From an uncultured Rhodobiaceae bacterium (lineage in GTDB: Bacteria > Pseudomonadota > Alphaproteobacteria > RS24), in NCBI GenBank assembly GCA_937876775.1, contig CALEFA010000024.1, forward strand, positions 1 to 39,662: a DNA stretch of 39,662 bases. The letters are read 5' to 3'. The translations under genes and the position numbers were made by a program. Under the pieces are notes generated by a model that worked only from the letters and a program-made list of their open reading frames with translations, searched no databases and had not been told where the DNA came from. Positions 1-8,421 of the stretch are shown one piece after another; position 1 is the first letter of the stretch; every line of letters starts with the position of its first letter.

Positions 1-88
1 CGTGCTCAATATCTGGACTGCGCGGTGCCAAGGCCGGATCATCTAAAGATATGTGCACAATGCGGGTTTTAGCTTCAGAATCAGCCAT
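1..88 (-). CDS. UPF0262 family protein (N-terminal part only)
   Basis: The first 29 codons of a minus-strand gene that runs off the left edge. The translation begins MADSEAKTRIVHISLDD and continues with a PRSPDIEH stretch, which I recognise as the N-terminus of the UPF0262 family. This family of unknown function lies next to hisD in many alphaproteobacteria. Its ATG overlaps the last codons of hisD by 8 bp (ATGGCTGA), so the two are probably translationally coupled. No function can be read from the fragment. The family call rests on the short N-terminus plus gene order. Confidence 0.75.
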   Translation of the reverse strand, partial: MADSEAKTRIVHISLDDPALAPRSPDIEH

Positions 89-1409
89 TTTCGGGCGGGT
101 CCTCTTGCGCAATATTGAGGCGAATGGCGATTGAGCGACCATGCGCGTGCAGGCCTTCTTCCTCGGCTAAACGCAAAGCGGCTGGGCCAATTTCAGATAG
201 TGCCGCCGCATCGCAGCGCACCAAAGAACTACGTTTCATGAAATTCAAAACCGAAAGGCCAGAGGCATAGCGTGCAGCGCGGGCGGTCGGTAAAACGTGA
301 TTGGGGCCGGCCACATAATCTCCGATCGCCTCAGGGGTATAGCGGCCAAGAAAAATAGCTCCCGCGTGGCGCACTTTCGCCGCCAATCGGTCAGGGTCTT
401 CGACAGCCAATTCCAAATGCTCGGGCGCAAGCTGATTAATCAGCTCGCCCGCTTGCTCAAGCAAATCATCGACGACAATAATGGCCCCAAAATTTTCCCA
501 GCTCTTGCGAGCGATTTGCTGGCGCGGCATAACGGCCAAAGCGGTCTCCACAGCCTCACTGACCGACGCCGCAAACGATGAATCATCGCAGATCAAAATC
601 GATTGCGCCACCTCATCATGCTCAGCCTGGCTTAGTAAATCAGCGGCAATCCACGCTGGATCATTGGCGCTATCAGCAACCACCAAAATTTCTGACGGGC
701 CCGCAATCATATCAATGCCAACTTGGCCAAAGACTTGTTTTTTGGCCGCCGCCACATAAGCGTTCCCAGGCCCGACAATCACATTCACCGGCTCAATGGA
801 CGATGTGCCATAAGCAAGAGCGGCCACAGCTTGCGCCCCGCCCACACGATAAATTTCATCCACACCAGCCAATTTGGCAGCGACCAGAACCAAGGGGTTA
901 AGAGCCCCATCAGGCGTCGGCACCACCATGACGACGCGCTCGACACCGGCGACGCGGGCGGGAATCGCATTCATCAAAACCGATGACGGATAATTGGCCA
1001 AACCACCGGGAACATAAAGACCGGCCGCATCAACCGGCGTCCACCTGTGCCCAAGCTCAACCCCTTGCGCATCGGTGAAACGCTCGTCTTCAGGCTTTTG
1101 ACGGGCATGAAAATCAGCAATACGGTCAGCCGCCAATTGCAAGGCGGCTTTGGTGTCTTCAGCGCAGGCCGCTTCGGCGGCGGCGATTTCAGCGTCGCTA
1201 ATGCGTAATGTTTCGCGGCTCAATGTCAGGCGGTCATATTTGGCTGTTAGCGCAATCAAAGCGTCGTCGCCTCGCAGGCGCACATCATCGATAATCGCTG
1301 CGACGGCAGCATTGACGTCGACCGATTGCTCGCGCTTCATATTTTGCAGCGCCCCAAAACGGTCGGCGAAATCCTTATCGCCAATGTGGGTCTGTAGAAA
1401 ACACGCCAT
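81..1409 (-). CDS. hisD: Histidinol dehydrogenase
   Basis: Catalyses the last two steps of histidine synthesis, oxidising L-histidinol to L-histidine with two NAD+ in the cytoplasm. The 442-residue length fits the family. Expected zinc ligands are visible as Q261 and H264 (SQAEH), D364 and H423. The catalytic pair is E330-H331 in APEHLEL. I chose the ATG at 1409 over an in-frame TTG two codons earlier because AGGA lies 6 nt upstream of it. The gene follows DUF2948 after 8 bp and overlaps the UPF0262 start, so it belongs to the murA-DUF2948-hisD-UPF0262 block. No other his genes are in the window. Confidence 0.97.
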   Translation of the reverse strand: MACFLQTHIGDKDFADRFGALQNMKREQSVDVNAAVAAIIDDVRLRGDDALIALTAKYDRLTLSRETLRISDAEIAAAEAACAEDTKAALQLAADRIADFHARQKPEDERFTDAQGVELGHRWTPVDAAGLYVPGGLANYPSSVLMNAIPARVAGVERVVMVVPTPDGALNPLVLVAAKLAGVDEIYRVGGAQAVAALAYGTSSIEPVNVIVGPGNAYVAAAKKQVFGQVGIDMIAGPSEILVVADSANDPAWIAADLLSQAEHDEVAQSILICDDSSFAASVSEAVETALAVMPRQQIARKSWENFGAIIVVDDLLEQAGELINQLAPEHLELAVEDPDRLAAKVRHAGAIFLGRYTPEAIGDYVAGPNHVLPTARAARYASGLSVLNFMKRSSLVRCDAAALSEIGPAALRLAEEEGLHAHGRSIAIRLNIAQEDPPENG

Positions 1410-1417
1410 AACCAATC

Positions 1418-1864
1418 CTAATCAATTTCATGGGTCGGACGCGAACGCGCCAACCATGCATCACTTATATCTTCCAATATGGCTTCGCAAGCCTCAACCG
1501 CCAAGCGTATTTCGCCCCCAGCTGCGAATATTATCCGCAAATGGCCGGCCAACGCATCTTCTGGTTCAAACGTGAGGGCTAGAATCGACAATATTGCCTC
1601 ACCATGCGCCAGTTCAATGTTCTTAACCTGCGATTTTTGTACATTGGCAATTTGCAGGGCAGTACGCACGCGCATGGGGTGCTCTTCATCTTCCCAGCAA
1701 AAGCGATTGCCGAGCAAAACAAACCGTTTCTGGTCGCTGACATGCGCCATATCGGCCACTTGCAGCACCATGTCCTGCACATAGGCCGACATCACCTCAA
1801 TATCAGCCGCGTCGCGGGCAAATAATTTCAGCCGCACATGCTCAGATGAAGAAATCGTGGTCAT
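1418..1864 (-). CDS. DUF2948 family protein
   Basis: A 148-residue soluble protein of the DUF2948 family, recognisable from the LKLFARDAADIEVMSAYVQD start and the following FVLLGNRFCWED block. Function is unknown; no signal peptide, membrane segment or catalytic motif is apparent. It sits 4 bp after murA and 8 bp before hisD on the same strand. That conserved alphaproteobacterial position suggests co-transcription but does not reveal a role. Family identification is good; any functional statement would be a guess. Confidence 0.88.
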   Translation of the reverse strand: MTTISSSEHVRLKLFARDAADIEVMSAYVQDMVLQVADMAHVSDQKRFVLLGNRFCWEDEEHPMRVRTALQIANVQKSQVKNIELAHGEAILSILALTFEPEDALAGHLRIIFAAGGEIRLAVEACEAILEDISDAWLARSRPTHEID

Positions 1865-1868
1865 GCAA

Positions 1869-3152
1869 TTACGCCGTTTCGCGCCAAATCCGCGCGCCGC
1901 AAGCCGATAGTTTTTCTTCTAGCCGCTCATAACCGCGATCAAGGTGGTAAACGCGGCTGATGCGGGTCGTGCCTTGCGCCATTAGCCCAGCGATGACCAA
2001 AGTCATGGAGGCGCGCAAATCGGTTGCCATCACTGGCGCGCCGCGTAATTCATCGACACCGGTCACAATCGCCGTATCACCCTGCAGGCTGATATCTGCG
2101 CCAAGCCGCGCCAATTCTTGCACGTGCATAAAACGATTTTCAAAAATCGTCTCACGAATGCGGCTGACGCCGGTCGCACAGCACATCAGCCCCATGAAAG
2201 GAGCCTGTAAATCAGTTGCAAAACCGGGATAGGGCTCGGTGGTTACCGACGTTGCCAAAGTTCGCCCCTGCGGCCCGCGCACCCGCAATGCAGGGCCATC
2301 AGCACTATCTTCTTGTGTTAGCTCGGCACCAGCCAAACGCATGGCAGGCACCAAAGCGCCAAGCACGATTTCATCAATTCCGGTAAGGCGCACATCGCCA
2401 TTGCTGGCGGCCACTGCCAGAGCAAAGGCTCCGGCCTCAATGCGGTCGCGGGTGACAGTGTGGTCGGCACCGCACAGTCGCTCAACCCCCTGAATGGTTA
2501 AAATTCGCGTGCCAATACCCTCAATTTTGGCGCCCATAGCGACCAAACAATGAGCCACATCGACAACCTCCGGCTCCATGGCGGCATTGGTGATTATTGT
2601 CTCGCCCTTGGCCAACGTCGCCGCCATCATCAACACATGCGTGGCGCCAACGGATACAAAAGGCATATCCAGCCGCGCCCCAACCAGCCCTGATGGCGCG
2701 CTGGCATTAACATAGCCACCTTCGACGTCAATCTCGGCGCCCATGGCGGCCAGCCCTTTCAAATATAAATCAACCGGTCGGGTGCCAATGGCGCAACCGC
2801 CGGGCAAGGAGACTTGCGCTTGTCCGGCGCGCGCCAATAGCGGGCCCAGCACCCAAAAACTGGCGCGCATTTTCGAGACATATTCGTACGATGCTTTCGT
2901 GCTGGTGAAATGGGGCACATGCACGCTCAACCCCTCGCCTGGACCGCTGCCAAATTCTTCGACTTCAGCACCTAATTCGCGCAACACACTGGCCAATGTG
3001 CGGGTGTCTGCCAAACGCGGTGTGCCACGTAAGACCAGTTTTTCATCGCTGAGTAGACCCGCCACCATCAGCGGCAGAACGGCATTTTTTGACCCTGAAA
3101 TCGCCAGGTCACCTGACAACGCCACGCCGCCTTCGATAATAATTTCATCCAT
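1869..3152 (-). CDS. murA: UDP-N-acetylglucosamine 1-carboxyvinyltransferase
   Basis: First committed step of peptidoglycan precursor synthesis: enolpyruvyl transfer from phosphoenolpyruvate to UDP-GlcNAc in the cytoplasm. The 427-residue length is standard for the EPSP-synthase-like fold. K22 in [10 protein letters not shown] and the catalytic cysteine C120 in [13 protein letters not shown] are present. Because the loop carries Cys rather than Asp, the enzyme is expected to be fosfomycin-sensitive (family knowledge). It follows a 46-codon gene after 11 bp and precedes DUF2948 by 4 bp. Confidence 0.98.
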   Translation of the reverse strand: MDEIIIEGGVALSGDLAISGSKNAVLPLMVAGLLSDEKLVLRGTPRLADTRTLASVLRELGAEVEEFGSGPGEGLSVHVPHFTSTKASYEYVSKMRASFWVLGPLLARAGQAQVSLPGGCAIGTRPVDLYLKGLAAMGAEIDVEGGYVNASAPSGLVGARLDMPFVSVGATHVLMMAATLAKGETIITNAAMEPEVVDVAHCLVAMGAKIEGIGTRILTIQGVERLCGADHTVTRDRIEAGAFALAVAASNGDVRLTGIDEIVLGALVPAMRLAGAELTQEDSADGPALRVRGPQGRTLATSVTTEPYPGFATDLQAPFMGLMCCATGVSRIRETIFENRFMHVQELARLGADISLQGDTAIVTGVDELRGAPVMATDLRASMTLVIAGLMAQGTTRISRVYHLDRGYERLEEKLSACGARIWRETA

Positions 3153-3163
3153 GTTACTGCTCG

Positions 3164-3304
3164 CTACTTACTTGCTTTATCTTCGGTTTTGGGATTATCG
3201 GCACGACGGGCTTGCTTGCGGCGTTTTAAATTCTCGCGCAAAGCCTCGGCCAACCGATCGCGGCGTTTTGAGGCTTTATCCTCAGCTTGTGACTTATTTT
3301 CCAT
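3164..3304 (-). CDS. Small highly charged protein upstream of murA (46 aa)
   Basis: A 46-codon reading frame starting at the ATG at 3304. It encodes a very basic, probably helical peptide: an acidic/polar start ([10 protein letters not shown]), then a core [16 protein letters not shown] followed by QARRAD and a charged tail. It lies 11 bp upstream of murA on the same strand with a modest purine-rich GAGAG upstream. From memory, short LRENLRRRK-type proteins precede murA in other alphaproteobacteria, which supports reality. No function is known to me. Too short for many gene finders, so it may be unannotated in relatives. Confidence 0.68.
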   Translation of the reverse strand: MENKSQAEDKASKRRDRLAEALRENLKRRKQARRADNPKTEDKASK

Positions 3305-3408
3305 CTCTCTTGTTTGCCGTTGGAAAGTGTTCTGGTCAAGAGGTTTAGGCTCGTTTTGTGGCGGCTTTGCGGCAAGCCTGAGAGACCCAATGCAGCGCCA
3401 ATGGTGAG

Positions 3409-3684
3409 CTAGTCGGGTAAGATGTCGTGTCGCGACACCACACCGCGCGTCCAGCTTGATTTATGCCAATCGGGGCGAATGAAAACATTGCGGCTGTGGC
3501 AGGTCGAACAGCGACATTTGCGTCGCAAATCAGACAGGGTAAGGTCGCCAAAACGGGTTAGAAGCGGCACCGAGTCGAGGCTTTTATGATGGCTACATTG
3601 CTCGCACCACAGCCAAACTGCCAATTTTTTCTCGACCAACCAAGTTAAACGAACCGGCTGAAACGCAACGCCATCTTGAACCAC
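3409..3684 (-). CDS. Small Cys-rich, putative zinc-binding protein
   Basis: A 91-residue protein starting at GTG (3684) with AGAGG about 7 nt upstream. Cysteines come in two clusters: CEQC near residue 28 and CRCSTC near residue 57, followed by RNVFIRPDW. The spacing suggests a single four-cysteine metal site. The LTRFGDLTLSDLRRKCRC stretch resembles small alphaproteobacterial hypothetical proteins with a rubredoxin-like knuckle. It stands alone between the murA block and tRNA-Thr. It may bind zinc; nothing further can be inferred. Confidence 0.62.
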   Translation of the reverse strand: MVQDGVAFQPVRLTWLVEKKLAVWLWCEQCSHHKSLDSVPLLTRFGDLTLSDLRRKCRCSTCHSRNVFIRPDWHKSSWTRGVVSRHDILPD

Positions 3685-3844
3685 GCAATCCTCTTTACAC
3701 TACCAAAGAACAAAAAGAGAACGATTATGATCACCGGATGAATGCCTTGGCAAGCGGTTTCATTTGATAACGGGATAATGGGCGTGAAAACCTCCAATAT
3801 GACTTGCATCCGCCTCGCGGCTGTGGCACTTACAGGGCCTGAAT

Positions 3845-3919
3845 GCTGCCGTAGCTCAGGGGTAGAGCACTCCCTTGGTAAGGGAGAGGCCGAGAGTTCA
3901 ATTCTCTCCGGCAGCACCA
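3845..3919 (+). tRNA. tRNA-Thr (anticodon GGT)
   Basis: A complete cloverleaf with the CCA end encoded. The acceptor stem GCTGCCG pairs with CGGCAGC, the D-arm is GCTC/GAGC, and the anticodon stem CTCCC/GGGAG encloses TTGGTAA with GGT at 3877-3879. The T-arm carries GTTCAATTC. It is the only plus-strand gene in this part of the window. Its last 22 bp are overlapped antisense by the 3' end of the lipase gene. Confidence 0.97.
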
Positions 3920-4614
3920 TTTTCAAGATATTTTGCAAGCGCTGCCGAATAGCGCTTTGTACGATGGTCACCGAACATGCCGCGCGGCCAGCTGTTTTGT
4001 CCAATATGTATTGCCGCACTATGGTGGCGATAACCGAGCACCCAAAAGGGTAAATGCGGCACGCAATCAGCACCATTAACCACACGCCAAAGGCGCTCCG
4101 GCAAGCCCGAAACAAACACGGCATCACCAAGACACGGCGCGCCGAAACTGATTACCGCCTCTGGCTGATAATTAGTACGCCAGCGACCCGCCGCCAATAA
4201 CGCCATTGCCCCGCCCATGCTGTGACCGCAGAAATACACCTGCCGGGCATTTTCAGGCGGCAATTTAAGCGTCTCGCAGTGATGAATTTTGCTCAGCTCG
4301 CGTGCAAAGCCGCGGTGTACACGACCACAAGCATAGGCGGCACGGGCGGCGGCATTATCCTCATGGCGCCGCGTCATCGCAGGGCGCAGGGCGATTTTGA
4401 GGCTTGCTTTTATATCGCTCGATTGGTCGAACTCCGTGCCGCGAAATGCAAAAACCAGCTGTGTGCTATTTTCCAGAACCCAGCATTGCGCCCCTTGGCG
4501 GCTGACCAAACGCGCACGCTCAAAGCCCAAACTGTGAAATGGCGCGGCGTCTTCTTGATAAGCAGCTTTGGCAATTTGAGCGAAAGAGTGTAACCGCGGC
4601 GCCAGCCCTATCAT
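3898..4614 (-). CDS. Class 3 lipase family protein
   Basis: A 238-residue alpha/beta hydrolase of the fungal-lipase-like class 3 group. The nucleophile elbow is GHSMGG with S132. The likely triad partners are D183 (VVNGADCVPH) and H217 (FGDHRTKRYS), and an FAFRGTEFD oxyanion-region motif lies at about 55-63. No signal peptide is obvious, so the location is uncertain. It starts 3 bp after the holin-like gene stops, implying one transcript. Its final codons and stop lie inside the antisense strand of tRNA-Thr. The substrate could be a lipid ester or phospholipid; the sequence does not decide. Confidence 0.85.
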   Translation of the reverse strand: MIGLAPRLHSFAQIAKAAYQEDAAPFHSLGFERARLVSRQGAQCWVLENSTQLVFAFRGTEFDQSSDIKASLKIALRPAMTRRHEDNAAARAAYACGRVHRGFARELSKIHHCETLKLPPENARQVYFCGHSMGGAMALLAAGRWRTNYQPEAVISFGAPCLGDAVFVSGLPERLWRVVNGADCVPHLPFWVLGYRHHSAAIHIGQNSWPRGMFGDHRTKRYSAALAKYLENGAAGEN

Positions 4615-4617
4615 CGC

Positions 4618-5022
4618 TTAGCGCGCCCGACCGCGTAATTCTTCAAATGTCCGCAAACCGCCCAAACCAAGCAGCGCATAAAGAATGGTGGTCAGCACTT
4701 CTAATTGCAGAGCCGGTGGCGGCAGGATATTTTTGTCACTCATCGCCATTGCCCATATCAATAATTCGCGGACGATAAAATTATATGCCAGAGCAGCACC
4801 GCACACCCAACCAATAAAGGGGCGCCAACCGGCAACAAAAACGTCTCGATGCATGGCTCCTATTTTACAAATTTCGCTTTGCACCAAGTGCGGTTGCTCG
4901 ACAATGCGTGCCAGGACGGCCTGTTTATCCAGGCGTTCCTCGTCTGAGGTGAATAAATTGTCCAGAACACTGCCGATGATATCCAAGGGATCGGTCGCTG
5001 TTTTGCGGAATAAATTGAGCAT
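4618..5022 (-). CDS. GTA-type 3TM holin family protein
   Basis: A 134-residue protein that matches the gene-transfer-agent three-TM holin family by its conserved core: a WRPFIGWVCGAALAYNF membrane segment, a second hydrophobic stretch near LTTILYALLGLGG, then RTFEELRGR. The N-terminal about 60 residues are soluble and charged. In GTA-bearing Rhodobacterales such a holin lets an endolysin reach the wall. Here no capsid, portal or endolysin gene is nearby and the partner is a lipase. No Shine-Dalgarno precedes the ATG, and a TATACT lies 6 nt upstream, so the transcript could be leaderless. It may be a remnant or a repurposed membrane protein. Confidence 0.75.
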   Translation of the reverse strand: MLNLFRKTATDPLDIIGSVLDNLFTSDEERLDKQAVLARIVEQPHLVQSEICKIGAMHRDVFVAGWRPFIGWVCGAALAYNFIVRELLIWAMAMSDKNILPPPALQLEVLTTILYALLGLGGLRTFEELRGRAR

Positions 5023-5090
5023 GCAGAAAGTATAACAAATCAGCCAAAGAAGGGTGATTTGAGGGTTTTATGATTATTTATCAAGACATT

Positions 5091-5116
5091 AAAAAAGGGG
5101 AGCCGAGGCTCCCCTT
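5091..5116 (-). terminator. Rho-independent terminator after nrdB
   Basis: A perfect inverted repeat AAGGGGAGCC / GGCTCCCCTT with a 2-nt centre, followed on the minus strand by six T residues. It lies 22 bp beyond the nrdB stop and would end the nrdAB transcript. Confidence 0.93.
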
Positions 5117-5137
5117 AATCTTGAACGCCAAGAGCGC

Positions 5138-6097
5138 TTAATCGAAAGCTTGATCCCATGTGCCTTCGGTTGAGGCTTTGGCATATTCTGTCGCCCGACC
5201 CTCGAAGAAATTCATATGCTCAATACCATTAAGCATTTCGTCCATCCACGGCAGGGGGTTTTTCTCAATGTCATATAATGGCTCGAGGTTGAGCTGCGCC
5301 AGGCGGCGGTTACCGATAAAGCGAATATAGTCTTTCACTTCTTGTGGCTCCAGACCTTCAACGCCACCCATTTCAAACGCCAGATCAATAAATGCGTCTT
5401 CGTGGGTAACCACAGTTTCGCAGGCTTTGTACAAATCACGGCGTAATTCGTCTGTCCAAATTTCTGGGTTCTCATGAATGAATGTGTTGAACAAACGCAC
5501 AATTGAATTGGTGTGCAAGGTCTCATCACGTGCCGACCATGTCACAATTTGCCCCATGCCCTTCATTTTATTGAAGCGTGGGAAATTCATCAAAATCGCG
5601 AAACTGGCAAATAACTGCAAACCTTCCGTGAAGGCACCAAATACGGCCAAGGTTTTCGCAACGTCGGCTTTGGTTTCGACGCCCCATTCTTGCATATAAT
5701 CGTATTTGTCTTTCATTTCGCCATACTTCATGAAGGCTTCATATTCGATTTCTGGCATGCCAATCGTGTCCAGCAAATGCGAGTAGGCGGCAATATGAAT
5801 GGTTTCCATATTTGAAAACGCCGCCAGCATCATCTGCACTTCGGTTGGCTTAAACACTTGCGAATAATGCTTCATGTAGCAGTTATTCACTTCCACATCC
5901 GCCTGCACAAAAAACCGGAAGATTTGCGTCAGCAAATTGCGCTCGGCGCCGGTCATTTTTTTGTGCCAGTCTTTGACATCTTCGGCCAATGGCACTTCTT
6001 CAGGCAACCAGTGGATACGCTGCTGGGTTAACCAAGCATCATAAGCCCATGGATAAAGGAAAGGTTTGTAAACAATACGCTCTTCAAGCAAAGACAT
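5138..6097 (-). CDS. nrdB: Class Ia ribonucleotide reductase, beta (radical) subunit
   Basis: Holds the diiron centre and tyrosyl radical that start reduction of ribonucleoside diphosphates by NrdA. Expected metal ligands are seen: D67 (FFVQADVE), E98 and H101 in METIHIAAY, an E in AFTEGLQLF, and the E and H of SARDETLH. Y105 occupies the radical position, so this is a tyrosyl-radical enzyme. The start is taken at the ATG at 6097 (MSLLEERIVYKPF), the usual family N-terminus, with GAGAGA upstream; an 11-codon extension to 6130 is unlikely. 319 residues. Co-transcribed with nrdA, 72 bp downstream of it, and ends before a strong terminator. Confidence 0.96.
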   Translation of the reverse strand: MSLLEERIVYKPFLYPWAYDAWLTQQRIHWLPEEVPLAEDVKDWHKKMTGAERNLLTQIFRFFVQADVEVNNCYMKHYSQVFKPTEVQMMLAAFSNMETIHIAAYSHLLDTIGMPEIEYEAFMKYGEMKDKYDYMQEWGVETKADVAKTLAVFGAFTEGLQLFASFAILMNFPRFNKMKGMGQIVTWSARDETLHTNSIVRLFNTFIHENPEIWTDELRRDLYKACETVVTHEDAFIDLAFEMGGVEGLEPQEVKDYIRFIGNRRLAQLNLEPLYDIEKNPLPWMDEMLNGIEHMNFFEGRATEYAKASTEGTWDQAFD

Positions 6098-6169
6098 AAA
6101 TTTTCTCTCTCTTTTCATCGCTCTCTTCAATGGGCAAAGGAGCTTTCATTAGGGGTTAGTTGCCGTCGC

Positions 6170-8158
6170 CTATTGGCAAGACAAGCATTCTTCGTAATCA
6201 TTGGACTCGACCGGCGCCTGAACCACTGGTTCTTGAATTGCCGCTGTATTGCCGTTGTCTTTCTCGGCCCGCTGGATCGACAAGGAACGGCAGTAATACA
6301 GGCTTTTCACGCCTTTTTTCCAAGCTTGGTAATGTACTTGGTGCAAATCCCGCTTATGGATATTGGCTGGCAAGAACACATTCAGAGATTGCGCCTGATC
6401 AACCAGCGGTGAGCGATCACCGGCCAAATCAATCAACCAACGCTGATCAAGTTCAAAAGCTGTTTTGAACACTGACTTCTCATCTTCGTTTAGGAAGTCG
6501 ATATGCTGCACAGAGCCGCCCGAAGTAACAATTGATGACCAGATTTCATCTGTATTCTGGCCTTTTTCGCTAAGCAATTTATCAAGATGACGATTACGCA
6601 CATTGAATGAGCCAGACAGGGTTTTATGAGTGAAACTATTGGCCGCAATTGGCTCAATACCCGGGCTTGTGCCGCCGCAAATAATTGAGATAGAGGCGGT
6701 TGGCGCAATCGCTGTTTTATTTGAGAAGCGCTCGTTAATACCGCACTCAGCCGCGTCCAAACATGGGCCACGTTCATTGGCCAGTTCAACCGATGCCGCA
6801 TCCACGCCTTCTTTAATATGCGTGAAAATGCGTTTGTTCCAAACTTTCGCCATGACAGATTCCCATGGAATCATATTGCCCTGCAAAAACGAATGGAAAC
6901 CCATCACCCCAAGACCGACGCTGCGCTCACGTTGAGCGGCATATTTGGCTTTCGCCATTTCGTCAGGGGCGCGCTGAATGAAATCTTCCAAAACATTATC
7001 GAGGAAGCGCATCACATCGGTGATAAAATGTTCTTCCTTGCTCCACTCCATGAATTTTTCAGCATTCAAGGACGACAAGCAGCAAACGGCTGTCCGGTCT
7101 TGCCCCAAATGGTCTTGGCCAGTTGGCAGAGTAATTTCAGAACACAAATTCGATGTTTTAATTTCCAGATTGAGCAATTTTTGTTGCTCAGGGCGCATAT
7201 TATTCACCGTGTCTTTGAACACCATATAAGGCTCGCCGGTTTCAATACGCGCTGTCAGCATACGCACCCACAAGTCGCGTGCCTGCACGGTCGCCTGAAC
7301 CGAACCGTCTTTCGGGCTACGCAAAGCCCATTCTTCGTCTCGCTCAACAGCCCGCATAAACGCATCAGTAATCAAAATACCGTGGTGTAGGTTCAACGCT
7401 TTGCGGTTTGGGTCACCGCCCGTTGGACGACGAATTTCAATAAATTCTTCAACTTCAGGGTGATCCACGGGCAGATAAACCGCCGCAGAACCGCGACGTA
7501 GAGAGCCCTGCGAAATCGCCAGAGTCAGGCTGTCCATCACCCGAATAAACGGCACAATGCCGGATGTCTTGCCATTCTCGCCGACTTTTTCGCCAATCGA
7601 ACGCAAGTTGCCCCAATAGCTGCCGATGCCGCCGCCGCGTGAGGCTAGCCAAACATTTTCATTCCACAAATTGACAATATCACCAAGGCTGTCATTGGCT
7701 TCGTTCAAAAAGCATGAAATCGGCAGGCCACGATCGGTGCCACCATTTGACAGAACTGGCGTCGCTGGCATGAACCAAAGCTTGGAAATATAATCATAAA
7801 GACGCTGCGCATGCGCTTCGTCGTCGCCATAATAAGAAGCTACACGAGCGAACAAATCTTGGAAGGTTTCGCCCGGCATTAAATAGCGGTCGGTCAAAGT
7901 GGCTTTACCAAAAGTCGTCAGCAAGGCGTCGCGTGATGGGTCGGTTTTAACCCGTGGACGCGATACAAATTGAACCGCCTGATCCTGACGATCAAAATCC
8001 ATCCGTGGTTCACTGTTTGACGGATCGCCTTCCGCGCGGCGTTGCGCGCGATTGCTATCAGAGCCTGATTTCAAAAGTTCTTGTTCCAATTTGTCGCCAT
8101 CTTCTTTTGTTTGAGCCTGCTTTATATTGCTATCGCTCATATCTGAATCTCTGAACAT
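6170..8158 (-). CDS. nrdA: Class I ribonucleotide reductase, alpha (catalytic) subunit
   Basis: Reduces ribonucleotides to deoxyribonucleotides using a thiyl radical. Catalytic features: C149 (PISCFL) and C359 (AVCCLSSLN) as the redox pair, N337-C339-E341 (NLCSE) for the thiyl site, Y621-Y622 (LYYCRS) for radical transfer, and the C-terminal C658/C661 (ECLSCQ) for re-reduction. The start is taken at the ATG at 8158 (MFRDSD), which has GGAG 8 nt upstream; an earlier TTG is unlikely. The first about 70 residues are polar and probably disordered, and I see no ATP-cone, so the dATP overall-activity switch is probably absent. 662 residues. Control is probably by NrdR. Confidence 0.96.
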   Translation of the reverse strand: MFRDSDMSDSNIKQAQTKEDGDKLEQELLKSGSDSNRAQRRAEGDPSNSEPRMDFDRQDQAVQFVSRPRVKTDPSRDALLTTFGKATLTDRYLMPGETFQDLFARVASYYGDDEAHAQRLYDYISKLWFMPATPVLSNGGTDRGLPISCFLNEANDSLGDIVNLWNENVWLASRGGGIGSYWGNLRSIGEKVGENGKTSGIVPFIRVMDSLTLAISQGSLRRGSAAVYLPVDHPEVEEFIEIRRPTGGDPNRKALNLHHGILITDAFMRAVERDEEWALRSPKDGSVQATVQARDLWVRMLTARIETGEPYMVFKDTVNNMRPEQQKLLNLEIKTSNLCSEITLPTGQDHLGQDRTAVCCLSSLNAEKFMEWSKEEHFITDVMRFLDNVLEDFIQRAPDEMAKAKYAAQRERSVGLGVMGFHSFLQGNMIPWESVMAKVWNKRIFTHIKEGVDAASVELANERGPCLDAAECGINERFSNKTAIAPTASISIICGGTSPGIEPIAANSFTHKTLSGSFNVRNRHLDKLLSEKGQNTDEIWSSIVTSGGSVQHIDFLNEDEKSVFKTAFELDQRWLIDLAGDRSPLVDQAQSLNVFLPANIHKRDLHQVHYQAWKKGVKSLYYCRSLSIQRAEKDNGNTAAIQEPVVQAPVESNDYEECLSCQ

Positions 8159-8383
8159 ACGATCTTCTCCGCCTTTATTTCCTCGTGTCGCCGCCCCCAA
8201 ATGACCGGCCAACCATTACCGTCCGATAACCGCAAATCCAACGACCGTTTAGCAGAGATAGCTATCCCGTTGGCGCGATTAATAGCGCCGCGATTCCGGT
8301 AAGAATATCACGGGTTGGTCTTTAGTTTTGCTGCTTTCTAACTAGGCGGTCAAAAGTCTTGTTAACCAAATCAGAAGCACCAG

Positions 8384-8399
8384 ACACAACATATAGTGT
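8384..8399. promoter_or_regulatory. NrdR box (strong)
   Basis: The 16-bp sequence ACACAACATATAGTGT closely matches the known NrdR box (ACAC-AT-rich-GTGT palindrome). It covers the predicted -10 of nrdA. NrdR is the ATP-cone repressor that controls ribonucleotide reductase genes in many bacteria. Confidence 0.85.
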
Positions 8400-8421
8400 C
8401 CAAACACCCATCAGACGTCAA
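8384..8421 (-). promoter_or_regulatory. Predicted sigma-70 promoter of nrdAB
   Basis: On the minus strand, TTGACG (8416-8421) is followed after exactly 17 nt by CACTAT (8394-8399). This is a good housekeeping promoter arrangement facing nrdA. The -10 lies in the strong NrdR-like box and the -35 in the weaker one, so repressor binding would block polymerase directly. Start site would be near 8387-8390. Confidence 0.65.

Noticed and set aside
1150..1575. Plus-strand frames opposite hisD, murA, nrdA, RND and argD
   Set aside because: Long antisense frames arise from codon bias in the real genes; they have low-complexity Ser/Ala/Arg translations and no family motifs.
3645..4130. Minus-strand frame running across tRNA-Thr
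   Set aside because: It crosses the tRNA and the lipase gene in another frame and encodes no recognisable domain.
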